NCBI RefSeq assembly: GCF_024266705.1
Contig: NZ_CP100756.1
Location: 2,108,001-2,172,000, forward strand
Direction: 5' to 3'
From: Natrinema gelatinilyticum
GTDB taxonomy: Archaea; Halobacteriota; Halobacteria; Halobacteriales; Natrialbaceae
Length of the DNA stretch: 64,000 nt
The position numbers were made by a program, and so were the translations under genes. This document shows positions 62,161 through 64,000 of this stretch, in pieces. The notes beneath the pieces are model-generated. The model was given only the letters and a program-made list of their open reading frames with translations. It did not search any database and was not told the origin of the DNA. How positions within the stretch are numbered: position 1 is the stretch's first letter; every line of letters begins with the position of its first letter.

Positions 62161-62359
62161 ATCCGCGAAGTGGGTGGGACCATACTTGGATATTTGTGAA
62201 CTATGATAGCTCCAACCATTCACTCCGAACGCAGTTCGGCCGAACGGCCACGTCGGCGGTCCGCCCGTTACACGGTCGCCTCCGCCTGACCGCCGGTGAG
62301 ATCCCGAGATCGGAGACTGCAACCGGACATTTAGGGGCCTGGTCCGCTCACGTTCTGCC

Positions 62360-63226
62360 ATGACGATCGGCGTTATCGGCGGGAGCGGCATCTACGACGC
62401 ACTACCACTCGAGAACACCCGTATAGAGGAGGTTTCAACGCCTTACGGCGAGCCGAGCGGAGCGGTGACACTTGGCGAACTCGGCGGGCGTTCGGTGGCG
62501 TTCGTTCCGCGCCACGGTAAGAGTCACCAGTATCCGCCGACCGACACGTCCTACCGGGCGAATATCTACGCGCTCAAGGCGGTCGGCGTCGATCGGGTGA
62601 TCGCGACGAACGCGGTCGGGAGCCTGCGCGAGGATCTGCCACCCCGAACGCTGGTCGTTCCCGACCAGATTTTCGACCGAACCAAGCACCGATCAGCTTC
62701 GTTCTTCGGTGACGGGATGGTCGTCCACATGGGGTTTGCCGACCCGTACTGCCCGGAGATGGCCTCTCACCTCGCGAGCGCGGCCGAGGACGTGACCGAC
62801 GGCGAGACCAAGACCGAACGAGGTGGGACCTACGTCTGCATCGAAGGGCCGCAGTTTTCGACGAGGGCCGAAAGCGAGTTCTACCGGTCCCAGGGCTGGG
62901 ACATCATCGGAATGACCGCCATTCCGGAGGCCAAACTCGCTCGCGAAGCCGAACTGAGCTACGCCACGATCGCTGGCGTTACCGACTACGACGTCTGGAA
63001 GGACGACCGCGAGGTAACCCTCGAGGAAGTCCTCGAGAACGCCGCGGTCAACGAGGACGCAATCAACGCCGTCGTCGAACGCGCCATCCAGACAATGCCC
63101 GACGACTTCCACAGCGAGTTCTGGAGCGCACTCGAGGGGACGATCAATACCCCGGTTGAAGCGATTCCGGAGGAGACGCTCGAGCGCGTCGATTTGTTAG
63201 CTGGCGAGTATCTGGACCGGGAGTGA
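62360..63226 (+). CDS. mtnP: S-methyl-5'-thioadenosine phosphorylase
   Basis: A 288-residue purine-nucleoside phosphorylase family enzyme that splits methylthioadenosine with phosphate, the first step of methionine salvage. Motifs in order: GGSGIYD (near 9), the phosphate site RHGKSHQYPPT (near 50), TNAVGSLREDL (near 85), CIEGPQFSTRAES (near 160) and GMTAIPEAKLAREAEL (near 185), with the base-binding TDYDVWKD (near 210). Length and motifs fit MTAP rather than inosine phosphorylase. Start: the ATG at 62360. Confidence 0.94.
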   Translation: MTIGVIGGSGIYDALPLENTRIEEVSTPYGEPSGAVTLGELGGRSVAFVPRHGKSHQYPPTDTSYRANIYALKAVGVDRVIATNAVGSLREDLPPRTLVVPDQIFDRTKHRSASFFGDGMVVHMGFADPYCPEMASHLASAAEDVTDGETKTERGGTYVCIEGPQFSTRAESEFYRSQGWDIIGMTAIPEAKLAREAELSYATIAGVTDYDVWKDDREVTLEEVLENAAVNEDAINAVVERAIQTMPDDFHSEFWSALEGTINTPVEAIPEETLERVDLLAGEYLDRE

Positions 63227-63321
63227 CCTCAATCGCTCTCTGAACCGATGGGCAACCTCGGTTCGGTATCTCACCATCCCCTTTTTCGTGGCGAGAACAC
63301 CGCCGTTTACGGCGGAGAAAG

Positions 63322-63472
63322 TCACTCGAACGCCCGCTCGAGTTCGAGCGCCGTGGTCTCGTCGTTCCGATCGACTCCCAGGGCCCCGCGAGAGTGCGAT
63401 CGGCAGCAACTTCTGGATCACCGCGTACGTCTCGGTCCGGAATCGAAAGAGGGCGTCGTCCGGTCTGGGCAT
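63322..63472 (-). pseudogene. possible frameshifted small gene next to MITE copy 2
   Basis: From an ATG at 63472 (GTG at 63475) one frame encodes MPRPDDALFRFRTETYAVIQ then KLLPIALSRG. The next frame continues, after a G/C-rich run near 63380, as GALGVDRNDETTALELERAFE with a TGA at 63322-63324. Joined, they make an acidic protein of about 51 residues. A one-base change in the CGGGGCCC run would explain the break; sequencing error is possible. Confidence 0.4.
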
Positions 63473-63497
63473 CACATCGACGAAACGTCAGTGGCTG

Positions 63498-63984
63498 GTG
63501 AACTACTCCGCCCTACCGCGCTCGGGCCTCCCCGGCCCTCGCTTGGTGCGGACGGAACTTCCTGTTTCTGTGTCGGAACGTGCAGGACCAGATCCCACAG
63601 CGTCCACAAGACGCGGAGCGTCTCGTGCGGCCCGGCAGAACGCCGTTGACGTTCTGCGGACGGTTCCAGACTCCGCAGGCGACTTCCCGTTACAGGTGGT
63701 TCGGAGTGTCCCACTCCTCCCGGTTGGACACTCGACCACAACCGACGATGCACGCTTGTTGTCGCGTTTGAACAACGCCGAAAGCGTGGTGAGCATCTTA
63801 CTTTCACCTTCGACCGAAGGGATAATAAGAGTACCGATTCACGCGAAAACAAGCGTGCGGGCGCTGTCTCCCCTCCCTGCTCGCTTCGCTCGCTGAGGAT
63901 AGCGCGGGACCGTCGGTCCCGCTGACCATGCGAACGGCGTCGCCGTGAGCAGAAGGGGGCTTAGCGCCCTCAATTACAGCTAAA
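63498..63984 (-). mobile_element. MITE derived from an IS1341-type TnpB element, copy 2
   Basis: 487 bp, the same ends and inner order as copy 1 (GTGAACTACTCCGCCC at 63498; CTAAA at 63980-63984), with scattered differences and small indels. It keeps the reverse-strand frame at 63503-63796 (MLTTLSALFKRDNKRASSV start, TETGSS tail) and most hairpins. To its right the window ends after 16 bp; a gene reading in from there could end at the element's TAG, as at the other two sites. Confidence 0.85.
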
Positions 63985-64000
63985 CGCGTGTGAGCGCTCG

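Noticed and set aside
63301..63315. CCGCC/GGCGG hairpin downstream of mtnP as a terminator
   Set aside because: The stem is short and lacks a following T tract; haloarchaeal termination depends mainly on T-rich runs, which are absent.
1..64000. tRNA, rRNA and CRISPR arrays
   Set aside because: Reading through the intergenic stretches gave no T-arm/anticodon layout, no rRNA-like sequence and no regularly spaced repeats.

Overview
The window comes from an extremely halophilic archaeon (class Halobacteria). Its proteins are very acidic, third codon positions are GC-rich, and many exported proteins carry twin-arginine signals. It also holds an archaeal FtsZ1, a Bat-type PAS/HTH_10 regulator, DUF7344-type regulators, archaeal DtdA, HerA and NurA, and several genes with a TATA-like box 27-31 nt before the start codon, as in leaderless haloarchaeal mRNAs. 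A Natrialbales-type genome is my guess; nothing here fixes the genus. I see no rRNA, tRNA or CRISPR array. Most of the window is chromosomal housekeeping.

Layout. 1-5.7 kb: a cut-off exported protein, the pabB-pabA-pabC operon for p-aminobenzoate, an acidic-repeat HhH protein and shikimate dehydrogenase. 5.9-9.4 kb: a DUF7344 regulator and a PAS/GAF/HTH_10 sensor-regulator. 9.5-12.2 kb: D-aminoacyl-tRNA deacylase and ftsZ1, with a palindrome at its promoter. 12.5-15.4 kb: a Tat lipoprotein, a complete TnpB-only (IS1341-type) element and a FilR1-like regulator. 15.6-23.6 kb: rubrerythrin, rhodanese-MBL protein, [2Fe-2S] ferredoxin, geranylgeranyl reductase, a DUF4397 protein, M20 amidohydrolase, a uS10 paralogue and a Nudix hydrolase. 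23.7-33.7 kb: a membrane protein, PspA, an alpha/beta hydrolase, HerA, a cohesin-domain surface protein, regulators and NurA. 33.7-41.8 kb: a zinc ribbon protein, phosphoglycerate mutase, PhoX-like phosphatase, a Na/Ca antiporter and MetY. 42-50.4 kb: small haloarchaeal families, a dgcN-dgcA-like D-glutamate operon, a Vms1-like peptidyl-tRNA hydrolase, and an exported coiled-coil protein followed by a regulator. 50.4-64 kb: a TnpB-derived MITE, PEP synthase, PhzF, a Tat lipoprotein hydrolase, thiC, a phosphoribosyltransferase, a Spo0M-like protein, a MATE exporter, methylthioadenosine phosphorylase and a second MITE.

The most unusual signal is a family of five 84-85 bp palindromic elements (near 17.7, 21.2, 23.6, 54.8 and 57.4 kb). 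In four of the five, the terminal TGA of the element is exactly the stop codon of the neighbouring gene. The TnpB element and one MITE behave alike: their terminal TAG or GTGA provides the stop codon of three adjacent genes. Short mobile DNAs here seem to settle at, and rewrite, the 3' ends of genes. A second point of interest is the DUF1611/epimerase operon, which matches the DgcN-DgcA D-glutamate route known from bacteria.
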